The notes under the pieces are model-generated. The model was not told the origin of the DNA, ran no database searches, and saw only the letters and a program-made list of their open reading frames with translations. Shown in pieces: positions 55,767-64,000 of a stretch of DNA of 64,000 nucleotides. Source of the stretch: CAZKUR01 sp964556005 (GTDB lineage Bacteria; Bacteroidota; Ignavibacteria; Ignavibacteriales; Ignavibacteriaceae); the NCBI GenBank assembly GCA_964556005.1, contig CAZKUR010000008.1:14087-78086 (forward strand), given 5' to 3'. A program made the translations under genes and the position numbers. Within the stretch, counting starts at the first letter, position 1; each line of letters begins with the position of its first letter.

Positions 55767-58700
55767 ATGAAAATAAAATGGTTTTTACTTGCCGCACTCA
55801 TTTTCCTATTTTTTAATAAGCTCGATGCCCAATCTATATCAAAACAAATTCAGCAAAGTGAAATAAGATTTGGTAAGATTGGACTTAAACAAGGTTTGTC
55901 ACAATCTACCGTTTACACGATTGAACTGGATTCGCAGGGTTTTATGTGGTTTGGTACCGATGACGGACTAAACCGGTACGATGGATATTCAATCACTGTA
56001 TTTAAACATAATGATGCAGATTCCAATTCTATTTCGGACAATACTATTCTATGTCTGCTGAATGATAAGAAGGGGAATTTATGGATTGGTACAAGACGAG
56101 GCGGCGTTGACAGGTATGTTCTATCGGAAAATAAATTTTATCATTACAGTTATAATTCAAAGAATATCAATACAATCAACGATAACACAATTCATACAAT
56201 TTATAAGGATAAATATGGTTACATATGGTTCGGGACGAATAAAGGATTGAATAGATTTGATTTTTCAAGCAACACATTTACGCGTTTTTACCTGGAAGAT
56301 ACTTTAAGTAACAGCGGAATTATTGTTGATGCAATCTGTGAAGATAACGAGAAAAATCTTTGGACCGGAACAACGAAGGGACTGTTTAAAGTTAACCTAA
56401 GTAATATTCAAGTTAATGAGAAATATAATAGGGGTGGTTTTTTAAATATGGTTTTTTATCATCATATCGCTTCACAACCCTCAAGTCTCAGCGGAGACTA
56501 TATTCATTCTCTTTATGTTGATCGATTCGGAACTCTTTGGGTAGGAACTTATGGTGCAGGATTAAACAGGTATGATAGTAAATCGGATTCCTTCAGTAAT
56601 AAATTTACCGAATCATCATCGCATGCTTATTCGAAGTTAGGCAAATTTATTTCCTCAATTTTTGAGGATTCAAGAGGAAATCTTTGGGTCTCTTCATGGA
56701 ATTACGGTTTAAGTGTGCTTGACCGGAATACGGAAAAAATAAAACGGTTTACTTCGGAACCTGTTATGGCATTGAACGAAGATAGATCCGGAATAATATG
56801 GCTTGGTACTTACACAAGCGGCGTGGAGATATATGATCCTAAAAAAAATCTTTTTAAATATTATTATGATAAATCCGGCAACCCCGAAAATAAAAGTGTT
56901 AACCTGATAACATCTATTCTTGAGGATAAAGAAGGTGAGTTATGGATTGGCACTTATAACGGCGGATTGAAACTTTATTCTTCACTTAAAGAAGGAGATG
57001 CCGGTCTGCGTAGAAAACTTAAAGTATTTAAATTCAATCCCGGAAATCCTAATAGTATAAACAGCAACAAGATCATCGCTTTGTGCGAATCAAATGATGG
57101 GAGTATATGGATAGGAACAGAAAATGACGGACTTAACCGTTATGATAAAAAATCCGGCAAATTTTTTCATTATTATAATAAGCCAAACAATAATAACAGC
57201 TTAAGTTCAAATCAAATTACATCTCTGTTTTATGATAAGCACGAAGATTTATTATGGATTGGTTTTTTAAATGGTGATGTGGACAGCTATAATTATTCCG
57301 CAAATTCTTTTACTCATTACCATACCGAAGGAAAGAAAGATGCTTCATCCGGTAAAAATAGTATAACAACAATTTATAAAGGTGGGCAGAAAAATCTTTG
57401 GTTTGGAACATTTGACGGTGAACTATACCGATTCATCCCTAAAAGTAATTCAATTAGATTGTTCCGGTTAGCACGAAATTATAGATCCGGTTTAAATAAG
57501 TACGGAATATATTCGTTGTATAAAAGCAGTAAAGGTCCCCTTTGGGTAGGAACTTACGGAGGAGGCTTGATTCGGTGTGATATATCTTCCGATTCTATTA
57601 AATCTTTTGCTGAACAAGAGGGACTTCCAGACGACGTAGTTTATGGTATCTTACCGGACAAGTCGGGCAATCTATGGTTGAGCACAAATAAAGGTATCTC
57701 AAAATTCAATAATGAGAAAGAAACCTTCAGGAATTATGATGTCGGGGATGGACTGCAAAGCAATGAATTCAATTTGGGTGCATATTTTGCCGCTCAGGAT
57801 GGTGAATTGTTCTTTGGCGGAGTTAACGGTTTCAACTCTTTCTTCCCGGATAGTATTAAAGATAATACATATTTACCGCCTGTATATTTTACCAAATTTA
57901 AAGTATTCGATAAAGAATTGCATCTTCCAAATGCCTTAACATATACAAAAAAAATTGTGCTTTCTTACTCACAAAATTTTTTCTCATTTGAATTTGTTGC
58001 CTTAAACTATACCTCACCTGAAAAGAATCGATATGCCTATATGCTTGAAGGGTTTGATAAAAATTGGCATTATGTTCCATCGTCCTACCGCTATGCCAGT
58101 TATACCAATCTGGATCCGGGGAAATACATACTTCATATTAGGGGTTCCAACAATGATGGGGTATGGAATAATACCGGGGCATCAATTACATTAATAGTAA
58201 CTCCTCCTTTTTGGATGGCATGGTGGTTCCGGATACTTACTGCTATTATTATAATTGGGATTGCAGGAAGCATAATCAGGTATTTTGTTTCGAAAAAAAT
58301 TAAAGAGAGAACCCGTAAAGCCGAACAGGAAACAGCGCTGGAGCATGAACGCCTTCGAATTGCACGCGATATCCATGACGATCTCGGTTCGCGTCTTACT
58401 GAAATTCAGCTTATAAGTGAAATGGCTTACAAAGATCCCGAAAGAAAAGCTGCAGCAGTCCTTCTTGAAGTTTCTGAAACTGCGCGCAATATTATTTCAA
58501 CTTTTAGTGAAATTGTTTGGTCTGTCAGTCCACAAAATGATACTGTGGAAAATCTTGCAGAGTACATAGGTCAGTATTCGGTGGATTTTTTAAGCAAGGC
58601 GAAAATAAAATGCCGGTTAGATTTACCTCAGAAATTTCCCGATTGGAAAGCATCTTCAGAAATACGGCATAATACTTTTTTAGCTGTCAAAGAGGCGTTG

Positions 58701-58970
58701 AATAATTCTGCAAAACATTCGGAAACGAAAGAGCTGCATATCAAAGTCAGCGTTAATGATTTTGTGGTAGTGGTTTCAGTTCATGATTTCGGGAAAGGAT
58801 TCGAACAAAACTTTAAACAAAAACCCGGATATAGATCAGCCAAATTTGGTAACGGATTGCTGAATATGTATAAAAGGATGGAACAAGTTGGGGGAAAGTG
58901 TGAAATTGAAAGTAAAAAAGATATTGGGACAACGGTTAAATTTACTGTCCCTTTATTAGCACAAGATTAA
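55767..58970 (+). CDS. Two-component sensor histidine kinase with reg_prop beta-propeller input domain
   Basis: A 1067-residue membrane sensor. A signal peptide is followed by about twelve reg_prop repeats (GFMWFGTDDGLNRYDG, GNLWIGTRRGGVDRY, GYIWFGTNKGLNRFD and so on), forming two propellers up to residue about 690. A Y_Y_Y domain follows (YAYMLEGFDKNWHYV), then one transmembrane helix (about 815-838). The HisKA_3 dimerisation domain has phospho-acceptor His870 in ARDIHDDLGSRL. The HATPase has N box EALNNSAKHS, G1 DFGKGF and G2 GNGLLNM. Unlike Bacteroides hybrid regulators it lacks fused receiver and HTH; these are in the next gene. The signal is probably a periplasmic ligand. Confidence 0.94.
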   Translation: MKIKWFLLAALIFLFFNKLDAQSISKQIQQSEIRFGKIGLKQGLSQSTVYTIELDSQGFMWFGTDDGLNRYDGYSITVFKHNDADSNSISDNTILCLLNDKKGNLWIGTRRGGVDRYVLSENKFYHYSYNSKNINTINDNTIHTIYKDKYGYIWFGTNKGLNRFDFSSNTFTRFYLEDTLSNSGIIVDAICEDNEKNLWTGTTKGLFKVNLSNIQVNEKYNRGGFLNMVFYHHIASQPSSLSGDYIHSLYVDRFGTLWVGTYGAGLNRYDSKSDSFSNKFTESSSHAYSKLGKFISSIFEDSRGNLWVSSWNYGLSVLDRNTEKIKRFTSEPVMALNEDRSGIIWLGTYTSGVEIYDPKKNLFKYYYDKSGNPENKSVNLITSILEDKEGELWIGTYNGGLKLYSSLKEGDAGLRRKLKVFKFNPGNPNSINSNKIIALCESNDGSIWIGTENDGLNRYDKKSGKFFHYYNKPNNNNSLSSNQITSLFYDKHEDLLWIGFLNGDVDSYNYSANSFTHYHTEGKKDASSGKNSITTIYKGGQKNLWFGTFDGELYRFIPKSNSIRLFRLARNYRSGLNKYGIYSLYKSSKGPLWVGTYGGGLIRCDISSDSIKSFAEQEGLPDDVVYGILPDKSGNLWLSTNKGISKFNNEKETFRNYDVGDGLQSNEFNLGAYFAAQDGELFFGGVNGFNSFFPDSIKDNTYLPPVYFTKFKVFDKELHLPNALTYTKKIVLSYSQNFFSFEFVALNYTSPEKNRYAYMLEGFDKNWHYVPSSYRYASYTNLDPGKYILHIRGSNNDGVWNNTGASITLIVTPPFWMAWWFRILTAIIIIGIAGSIIRYFVSKKIKERTRKAEQETALEHERLRIARDIHDDLGSRLTEIQLISEMAYKDPERKAAAVLLEVSETARNIISTFSEIVWSVSPQNDTVENLAEYIGQYSVDFLSKAKIKCRLDLPQKFPDWKASSEIRHNTFLAVKEALNNSAKHSETKELHIKVSVNDFVVVVSVHDFGKGFEQNFKQKPGYRSAKFGNGLLNMYKRMEQVGGKCEIESKKDIGTTVKFTVPLLAQD

Positions 58971-59092
58971 TCTGATTGTGTAACAGTTTCACTGTAAAGA
59001 ATGTTTTCTTCTTTCATATAATTAGCCAATTCAGGTTATTGCTGAAATAGTATATAAAATATATTATTGTAAATGAAAATTTAGAAGGTTAT

Positions 59093-59719
59093 ATGGCAAT
59101 ACGGGTAGCGATAGTTGAAGATGACCCCAAAGTAAGAAATAGTCTTGAGGTACTGATTGAAGGTTCACACGAATTTCATTGTGCGGCAACATACGGAGAT
59201 GCGGAAAGCGCTTTAAAAAATCTGCCTGCCGCAACTCCTAAAGTCGTACTGATGGATATAAATTTGCCGGAAATGAACGGCATCGAATGCGTACGTCATT
59301 TGAAGCAGAAGCTGCCGGAAATTCATATTATTATGCTGACGGTTTATGAAGATACGCAAAAAATTTTCAGTTCATTGCAGGCAGGTGCGGTCGGGTATCT
59401 GCTTAAAAGCTCACGCCCTGATGAAATATTACAAGCCATAATGGATGTAAATGCAGGCGGTTCTCCAATGACTGCACAAATCGCCAGGAAAGTAGTACAG
59501 TCTTTTCATAAAAAAAATTCTAAGAATGATGAAGTAGTTAAATTAACTGATCGTGAAAATGAAATACTCGATTTACTTTCCAAAGGTTATATATATAAAG
59601 AAATAGCAGAGCATCTATTTATCAGTCCGGATACGGTTCACAACCATCTGCGTCATATCTATGAAAAACTTCATGTTCATTCACGAACAGAGGCCGTTGT
59701 AAAGTACCTCCGTAAATAA
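59093..59719 (+). CDS. NarL/LuxR-family response regulator
   Basis: A 208-residue DNA-binding regulator. Receiver domain residues 1-120 have acidic pocket VEDD and phospho-acceptor Asp55 in VLMDINLPEMNG, Thr in MLTVYED and Lys in GYLLKSS. The LuxR-type helix-turn-helix is residues 145-208 (LTDRENEILDLLSKGYIYKEIAEHLFISPDTVHNHLRHIYEKL). It lies 122 bp after the HisKA_3 kinase gene and is its likely partner. AGAAGG is upstream of the ATG. Targets unknown; the next gene downstream is a candidate. Confidence 0.95.
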   Translation: MAIRVAIVEDDPKVRNSLEVLIEGSHEFHCAATYGDAESALKNLPAATPKVVLMDINLPEMNGIECVRHLKQKLPEIHIIMLTVYEDTQKIFSSLQAGAVGYLLKSSRPDEILQAIMDVNAGGSPMTAQIARKVVQSFHKKNSKNDEVVKLTDRENEILDLLSKGYIYKEIAEHLFISPDTVHNHLRHIYEKLHVHSRTEAVVKYLRK

Positions 59720-59847
59720 AATAGTCATTATAGGTACATTTTTACAGTTTCAATAATCATTATTACCCGAACTGGCTATTGCCGCACGCAGCAGATTACA
59801 ATATATTTTTAGAAATTATTTTCCATTTTTTTATAGAGAGGTCATTT

Positions 59848-61950
59848 ATGAAAAAAATATTCGGTTTAAGAATTCTATTAGTGTTTATTTTCACATCTTT
59901 CTTATCGATTAACGTTTACTCTCAATTATCATGGCAGCAGTTTCCTAATCTGTATGGTAATAATATGGTGATGATGGCAGGCAATAGTAACGGAGATTTA
60001 TTTGCAGGCTCAGGTACATCAGGTGTTTTTAAATCCACAGACGGAGGCAGCACCTGGGTTCAAACAAACAACGGGTTATCCGACAACGATGTCGTTTCGA
60101 TAGCAATAAACAACAACAATGATATTTTTGCCGGAACTTTTAGTTCAGGGATTTTTCGTTCAACGGATAACGGAGGGAGCTGGTCTCAAATTAATTCCGG
60201 TTTAACTCTATTTAATATAAGGTCCATAATATTTAACCCTGATAGCGGATTTGTTTTTGCTTGTGCCGGTCCTACTCCGTTTTCAGGAGCAGTTTATCGT
60301 TCTTCAAATAACGGAGATACCTGGATACCGGTAAATACAGGTTTGCCCTTCGGCGCAATGTTCTCTCTTGCAATAGATTCAAACAATTACATATATGCCG
60401 GTTCAGGATTCAACGGCGGCGTTTATGTCTCTACAAATAACGGAGAAAATTGGACTTCAGCAGGATTAGCAAACCAATCTGTTTTAAGTTTAGCAGTAGA
60501 TAAAGCTAATAACATTATCTATGCAGGTACCTACAACACTGTTTTTAAATCAACGGATAATGGTTCAACCTGGAGCTCGACAGGGTTAAGCGGTAATATC
60601 TGGGCAATTACTACAAATAATGCAGGGGATGTATTTGTTGGTACATGGGCAGGAGAAATTTATCGTAGTTCCGATAACGGAACTAATTGGACAAATCTTG
60701 CTAGTGAAATGACCATCGTTCAAGATATTTTTATTTCACAAAACGGTAACTTATATGCCAGTACTTTCAGTGCGGGAATTTTTAAATCTACGGATAACGG
60801 ATTGACATGGCTAAATAGTAGTGATGGGCTCGGTTCCCTTAATGTAAATTCTATAGCCGTTGCTCCGAATGGAAGTATTTTTGCAGGCGGCGGAATGCTT
60901 TACCGGTCAACTGATAGCGGAACGAATTGGAAAATTGTTAAAGGAGGTAGCGGTAACAGCATTTATAGTTCAATAGCAATAAGTAATCAGGGAGATATTT
61001 TTGCTGCTGTGGGAGGAGCAAGCGGAGGCCGATGGATTTACAGGTCTACTAATAACGGTAATAGCTGGACTAAAATAAACAATGGCTTAACAGATTCAAC
61101 TGTTTCGGTAGTAAAATTAGATAGTTTAGGAAATATATTTATCGGAACAGAAAGCGGTGTTTTTCGTTCCACCGATAACGGTGATAGTTGGACCCCGATG
61201 AACTCAGGCTTAACATCAACAAAAGTCCGTGCACTTGCTTTTAAAACAAATAATTTGATATTTGCCGGAACTTATCCTACAGGATTGTTCCGCTCTACCG
61301 ATGGAGGAAATAGCTGGGTAAGTATTTTAAACGGGATAAGTACAAACAACTTGCTTTCACTTGCTGTCGATGGTGCCGGTAATTTATTTACGGGCTCTAT
61401 GAGCGGAGGCGGTATTTATCGTTCTACCGATAACGGTAATAACTGGGTTGAAACAGATTCCGGTGTTACGGATTTGAATATTTTATCTCTTACGGCAGAG
61501 GGAAATGATATATATGCCGGAACGGGTTCAGGCGGTGTTTTCCATTCATCCGATAACGGAGGAATATGGACAAGTATGAATGAAGGATTCCAAACTCTAA
61601 GCAGCGTATCTGCATTATTAATATCAAATAATAATATCTATGCAGGGACAAAAGGATTATGGTATCGTCCGTTAACTGCTCTTCCACCTTCAGCACCTTC
61701 AAATCTTCAGGCGTCAGCTGATACTATGATGGTTACGCTTACATGGCAGGACAATTCAAGTAATGAAGACGGATTTGTAATTGAAAGAAAACAAGGAGAT
61801 TCAACAAGTACTAATACGTATGCTGTAATCGATAGTANNNNNNNNNNNNNNNNNNNNNNNNNNNNNNNNNNNNNNNNNNNNNNNNNNNNNNNNNNNNNNN
61901 NNNNNNNNNNNNNNNNNNNNNNNNNNNNNNNNNNNNNAAATAAAAATTAA
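59848..61950 (+). CDS. Secreted BNR-repeat protein interrupted by scaffold gap
   Basis: The visible part has a signal peptide (FGLRILLVFIFTSFLSINVYSQ), about 14 Asp-box/BNR repeats of the kind FKSTDGGSTWVQTNNGLSDNDV, each about 40 residues, and the start of a fibronectin-III-like module (PSNLQASADTMMVTLTWQDNSSNEDGFVIERK). A run of 100 N (61838-61937) then replaces the sequence. Just after the gap AAATAA reads Lys-stop in frame, as in the type IX tails of the window's other exoproteins, so the gap probably hides such a tail. The ATG at 59848 has AGAGAGG upstream; the frame opens earlier at 59779, but that part lacks a signal. True length unknown. Confidence 0.82.
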   Translation: MKKIFGLRILLVFIFTSFLSINVYSQLSWQQFPNLYGNNMVMMAGNSNGDLFAGSGTSGVFKSTDGGSTWVQTNNGLSDNDVVSIAINNNNDIFAGTFSSGIFRSTDNGGSWSQINSGLTLFNIRSIIFNPDSGFVFACAGPTPFSGAVYRSSNNGDTWIPVNTGLPFGAMFSLAIDSNNYIYAGSGFNGGVYVSTNNGENWTSAGLANQSVLSLAVDKANNIIYAGTYNTVFKSTDNGSTWSSTGLSGNIWAITTNNAGDVFVGTWAGEIYRSSDNGTNWTNLASEMTIVQDIFISQNGNLYASTFSAGIFKSTDNGLTWLNSSDGLGSLNVNSIAVAPNGSIFAGGGMLYRSTDSGTNWKIVKGGSGNSIYSSIAISNQGDIFAAVGGASGGRWIYRSTNNGNSWTKINNGLTDSTVSVVKLDSLGNIFIGTESGVFRSTDNGDSWTPMNSGLTSTKVRALAFKTNNLIFAGTYPTGLFRSTDGGNSWVSILNGISTNNLLSLAVDGAGNLFTGSMSGGGIYRSTDNGNNWVETDSGVTDLNILSLTAEGNDIYAGTGSGGVFHSSDNGGIWTSMNEGFQTLSSVSALLISNNNIYAGTKGLWYRPLTALPPSAPSNLQASADTMMVTLTWQDNSSNEDGFVIERKQGDSTSTNTYAVIDSXXXXXXXXXXXXXXXXXXXXXXXXXXXXXXXXXXNKN
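61838..61937. other. Scaffold gap of 100 N
   Basis: One hundred undetermined bases inside the coding region of the BNR exoprotein. A round number is usual for gaps of unknown size. Confidence 0.99.
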
Positions 61951-61990
61951 TTATTAAATGGTTTTTACGAACTTACTTTGTTGAATTGTA

Positions 61991-62068
61991 GAGGTGGCAT
62001 CTATCCTGTAAGAAGCTGATAATTATAAAATCGTCAGACTCTAAGAAACTCATTAAGGTGTCACCTCT
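61991..62068. repeat. Inverted repeat, copy 4 of the dispersed family
   Basis: GAGGTGGCATCT (61991-62002) pairs with AGGTGTCACCTC (62056-62067) at 10 of 12 positions, with about 53 bp between. It lies 40 bp after the BNR exoprotein stop, and the terminator at 62091 follows. Confidence 0.62.
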
Positions 62069-62090
62069 TCACTATAGAAAGAACCCCCTG

Positions 62091-62120
62091 AGGGAAGGCA
62101 GAAATGCTTTCCCTTTTTTT
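62091..62120 (+). terminator. Intrinsic terminator, repeated sequence
   Basis: AGGGAAGGCA (62091-62100), loop GAAA, TGCTTTCCCT (62105-62114), followed by T's to 62120. Same stem as at 55571. Confidence 0.9.
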
Positions 62121-62221
62121 ATAATTTCGATATGAAAAAATATAAATTTGTAAAAAGTAAGTAAATAAAGCAGTACAATTCAATCCTTTGTGAAAACGGT
62201 AAAAAATATTAATAAAATAGA

Positions 62222-62506
62222 ATGGGGAAAAAAGGGAGAAATTATTTCTTTGTCGGAACGGCACACCGAAAATCCCAGGACTACTTTAAATACAAGGCAA
62301 GAGCAAGATATATACATGATAACATAAATGTTGATTATGATGTTTATACTATTGAATCCGGCATTACAAAGAAAAGCGCTGTACTTATGGCAAAGGAATA
62401 TTTCGGGTTTAGAAATAAAATGACACGTAGAAAGCAGTGGAAGCTTCTTGAAGATGAGTTAAAATATGAGGGAAAACAGCTTGACCGCGATATTTTCAAT
62501 CCCTGA
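62222..62506 (+). CDS. Small basic protein of unknown function
   Basis: A 94-residue hydrophilic protein, rich in K, R and Y, without signal peptide or membrane helix (RNYFFVGTAHRKSQDYFKYKARARY; ESGITKKSAVLMAKEYFGFR). I do not recognise the family. Codon use is like the neighbours, and no in-frame stop interrupts it. The ATG follows AAAATAGA without a clear ribosome site. It may be a real gene, but I cannot support more. Confidence 0.5.
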   Translation: MGKKGRNYFFVGTAHRKSQDYFKYKARARYIHDNINVDYDVYTIESGITKKSAVLMAKEYFGFRNKMTRRKQWKLLEDELKYEGKQLDRDIFNP

Positions 62507-62952
62507 CTTGGTGTCTTCCAAAATTAGAAATTGAAAGTGAGCATTGGTTATTTAACATTTATTATGATTTCATTCTATTTCCGGATTGATCTGAATATTG
62601 CTGTAGATTTTTTGAATCGATTACCGTGCATCCGGATGAGTTATTGTTTTGAAACCAAGCTGCTATTTTTAAATAGTAAATACCGGGCATTAGATTTCAG
62701 AATGAGAAACGCTTTCAGTCTTAAGCAAAGCCTTTCTTTCAGCCTGCATAACAAGGCTATTAAGATACTTAAATGTTCAAGGGGTTGACAACTTCTAATT
62801 TTAACTTTATCTTGTATCTTAAGAATTAAGGGCAAATGAGTTACATCTTCATTATTGAAATTTTTACATCACTTCGAGGGTGAAATTTTTATTGCAAACC
62901 TTCAAATTTGTTAAAACATAAGCTTAACAATAATAAACATAAAGGGAGTGTT
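62507..62952. other. Region without a clear gene
   Basis: About 445 bp between the small basic gene and a secreted protein. An 85-codon frame exists on the plus strand and a 64-codon one on the minus strand, but neither has a start signal or convincing composition. A short hairpin AGCCT/AGGCT lies at about 62740-62759. Confidence 0.4.
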
Positions 62953-63642
62953 ATGAAAACAAAAAAACAAATTTTTCTTCTTATAGTTTTAAGCATTAGT
63001 TTATCTGCGTTCTCATTTGTAGAAATTGATCAGGGGTATATAAAAGCATTCGGATGGGGTTCGATTTGTGTTTCTAAAGCCGGTTACCCTGAAATAGGTT
63101 CCTATAATGCTTCTCAATTTGAATATAAAGACGGTAAATTTTTTGTGGAAGCAGGCGGCTCTATAAGCCTGCGGGCCATACTTCCGGAGGGGAGAACTTA
63201 CGGTGATCTTCTAAAAGCGTATAACGAAAATCATAAAGAATTTAAAAAGATGACAGAAGAACAAATTTATTGGAAGATATATTCCGATCATGATGTTGTG
63301 GGTAATGTACTGTTCAAAGAATGGCCTTCAAACCCGGAGGAAATGCTTCATCAAAACAAACCTTTATGCACAATGCAATTTACTACCGAAGGTGCTGTAA
63401 AATCGTGGAAAAGTTCGGGTGTTGATTGGGCCGAGACTAATAATAATGATATGCAAAGAGATGTCGGCAACTGGCTTGCTTCTGCAAAGCCCGGATGGCA
63501 ATTATATATACTCCACACTGTTGGGTTCCAAAGGAATTGTCCCGAAAATAAATACTATGATTACGGGCAGGGTAAAGAAGTTATTCCCATTGCTTATGAA
63601 ATGGCAAAACCGTTCGCGTATTCAATAGTGGAAGTAAAATAG
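62953..63642 (+). CDS. Exported protein of unknown function
   Basis: A 229-residue protein with a clear signal peptide (KKQIFLLIVLSISLSAFSF) and no recognised domain. The mature part is rich in aromatic residues and has two Cys in its first half (GSICVSK, KPLCTMQ) plus one near the end (RNCPEN), so a disulfide is possible. The frame is open from 62908, but the ATG at 62953 has AAAGGGAG 6 bases upstream and starts the signal peptide. Likely periplasmic. Function unknown. Confidence 0.72.
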   Translation: MKTKKQIFLLIVLSISLSAFSFVEIDQGYIKAFGWGSICVSKAGYPEIGSYNASQFEYKDGKFFVEAGGSISLRAILPEGRTYGDLLKAYNENHKEFKKMTEEQIYWKIYSDHDVVGNVLFKEWPSNPEEMLHQNKPLCTMQFTTEGAVKSWKSSGVDWAETNNNDMQRDVGNWLASAKPGWQLYILHTVGFQRNCPENKYYDYGQGKEVIPIAYEMAKPFAYSIVEVK

Positions 63643-63702
63643 TAAATTTTACTACAAGGATTTAAATGTATAGGAAAAACGATCACGTAATAACATGACG
63701 TT

Positions 63703-63773
63703 CTCTGCGGATTTCTCCGCGACCTCTGCTTGAAGAAAAAGTTTCATGCGAAGTACGCGGAGAAAACGCAAAG
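63703..63773. repeat. GC-rich palindrome upstream of the GxxExxY remnant
   Basis: CTCTGCGGATTTCTCCGCG (63703-63721) pairs imperfectly with CGCGGAGAAAACGCAAAG (63756-63773), with a 34-base loop. Its composition (CGCGGAGAAAACGCAAAG) differs from the AT-rich surroundings. Similar CGCAGAG/CGCAAAG repeats are, from memory, often found beside GxxExxY genes in other genomes. Confidence 0.6.
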
Positions 63774-63786
63774 AAAGAAAAATTAT

Positions 63787-64000
63787 ATGCATGAAAATGA
63801 AATAGCTACAATTATTATTAATTCAGCTATAGAATTTCATAAGTGACTTGGACAGGGCTTATTGGATTCCGTTTATAAATTCACATTATCCTATAAACTA
63901 AAAGAGAGGGATTTGCAAGTCAAGCAGCAAATACCGATGCATTTAATTTATAAAGAAATTAAACAGGATTTGGGAAAAGATTGGATTTGTTCAAGGTAAT
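63787..64000 (+). pseudogene. Decayed GxxExxY protein gene, running off the window
   Basis: The frame starting at the ATG at 63787 encodes ENEIATIIINSAIEFHK, then a TGA at 63844-63846, and then LGQGLLDSVYKFTLSYKLKERDLQVKQQIPM. This is the conserved N-terminal part of GxxExxY family proteins, where HKxLGPGLLESVYE is expected. A second lesion lies near 63970-63980: the frame runs to a TAA at 63997, but shifting by one base restores RLDLFKV, matching the family's RIDLLV strand. The family (PDDEXK-like fold) has no agreed function. With two disruptions it is not functional as read; the 3' end is outside the window. Confidence 0.75.

Noticed and set aside
60000..61640. Regularly spaced DNA motifs that could suggest a CRISPR or minisatellite array
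   Set aside because: They encode Asp-box repeats (STDNGxxW) in an open frame; spacing and sequence vary as expected for a protein repeat.
62531..62788. 85-codon plus-strand frame
   Set aside because: No start signal, no recognised motif and a competing minus-strand frame; coding potential not convincing.
1..64000. Prophage, defence island, CRISPR-Cas or full insertion sequence
   Set aside because: No integrase, structural phage gene, nuclease system, cas gene or transposase was recognised; only small repeat elements and one GxxExxY remnant.

Overview
This window looks like part of an AT-rich draft genome or metagenome bin from the Bacteroidota/Chlorobi side of bacteria, most likely an Ignavibacteria-type organism. 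The basis is: several secreted proteins ending in the type IX secretion sorting tail with the NYPNPFNPT signature; an alternative complex III operon coupled to an A2-type haem-copper oxidase; frequent TTG/GTG starts; and reg_prop-type sensor kinases. One 100-N scaffold gap (61838-61937) shows the sequence is a draft. No phage, CRISPR array, restriction system or complete insertion sequence was found.

Layout. 1-645: 3' end of a DUF5683-like protein. 846-10899: housekeeping run der, upp, a TPR protein, rel/spoT, ruvX, then two bacterial microcompartment (BMC) shell-domain genes, then a YbbR-domain protein, tmk and an S41 protease. 11606-26514: one long respiratory operon encoding alternative complex III (pentahaem ActA, a 72-residue membrane protein, ActB, ActC, an ActD-ActE fusion, ActF), a monohaem cytochrome c, SCO, oxidase subunits I, III, IV and II, CtaB, and a membrane protein with a C-terminal cytochrome c domain. 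Quinol oxidised by complex III can pass electrons through the cytochromes to the oxidase; SCO (CuA assembly) and CtaB (haem O) serve oxidase maturation. 26803-40186: M24 peptidase, a T9SS-exported protein, alpha-glucan phosphorylase, an unknown coiled-coil gene convergent with an AAA ATPase/vWA pair, and clpP-tig. 41169-41250: tRNA-Leu(UAG).

41543-64000 is a looser accessory region: PP2C phosphatase, sortilin/BNR-repeat exoprotein, MsrAB lipoprotein, a b561-like membrane protein next to a YceI protein, a DUF4382-like lipoprotein, two convergent T9SS proteins with matching tails, a broken DUF2911 gene beside a small inverted-repeat element, a propeller histidine kinase with its NarL-type regulator, another BNR exoprotein interrupted by the scaffold gap, small unknown genes, and a decayed GxxExxY gene at the right edge.

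The most interesting unexplained items are the orphan two-gene BMC locus whose second protein carries a SAP/Rho-N-like tail; a family of dispersed inverted repeats placed just 3' of four genes; a MITE-like element with perfect 17-bp terminal inverted repeats and a 6-bp target duplication; the membrane-cytochrome c fusion closing the respiratory operon; the small membrane ORF inside the ACIII operon; and the hairpin-linked GxxExxY pseudogene.
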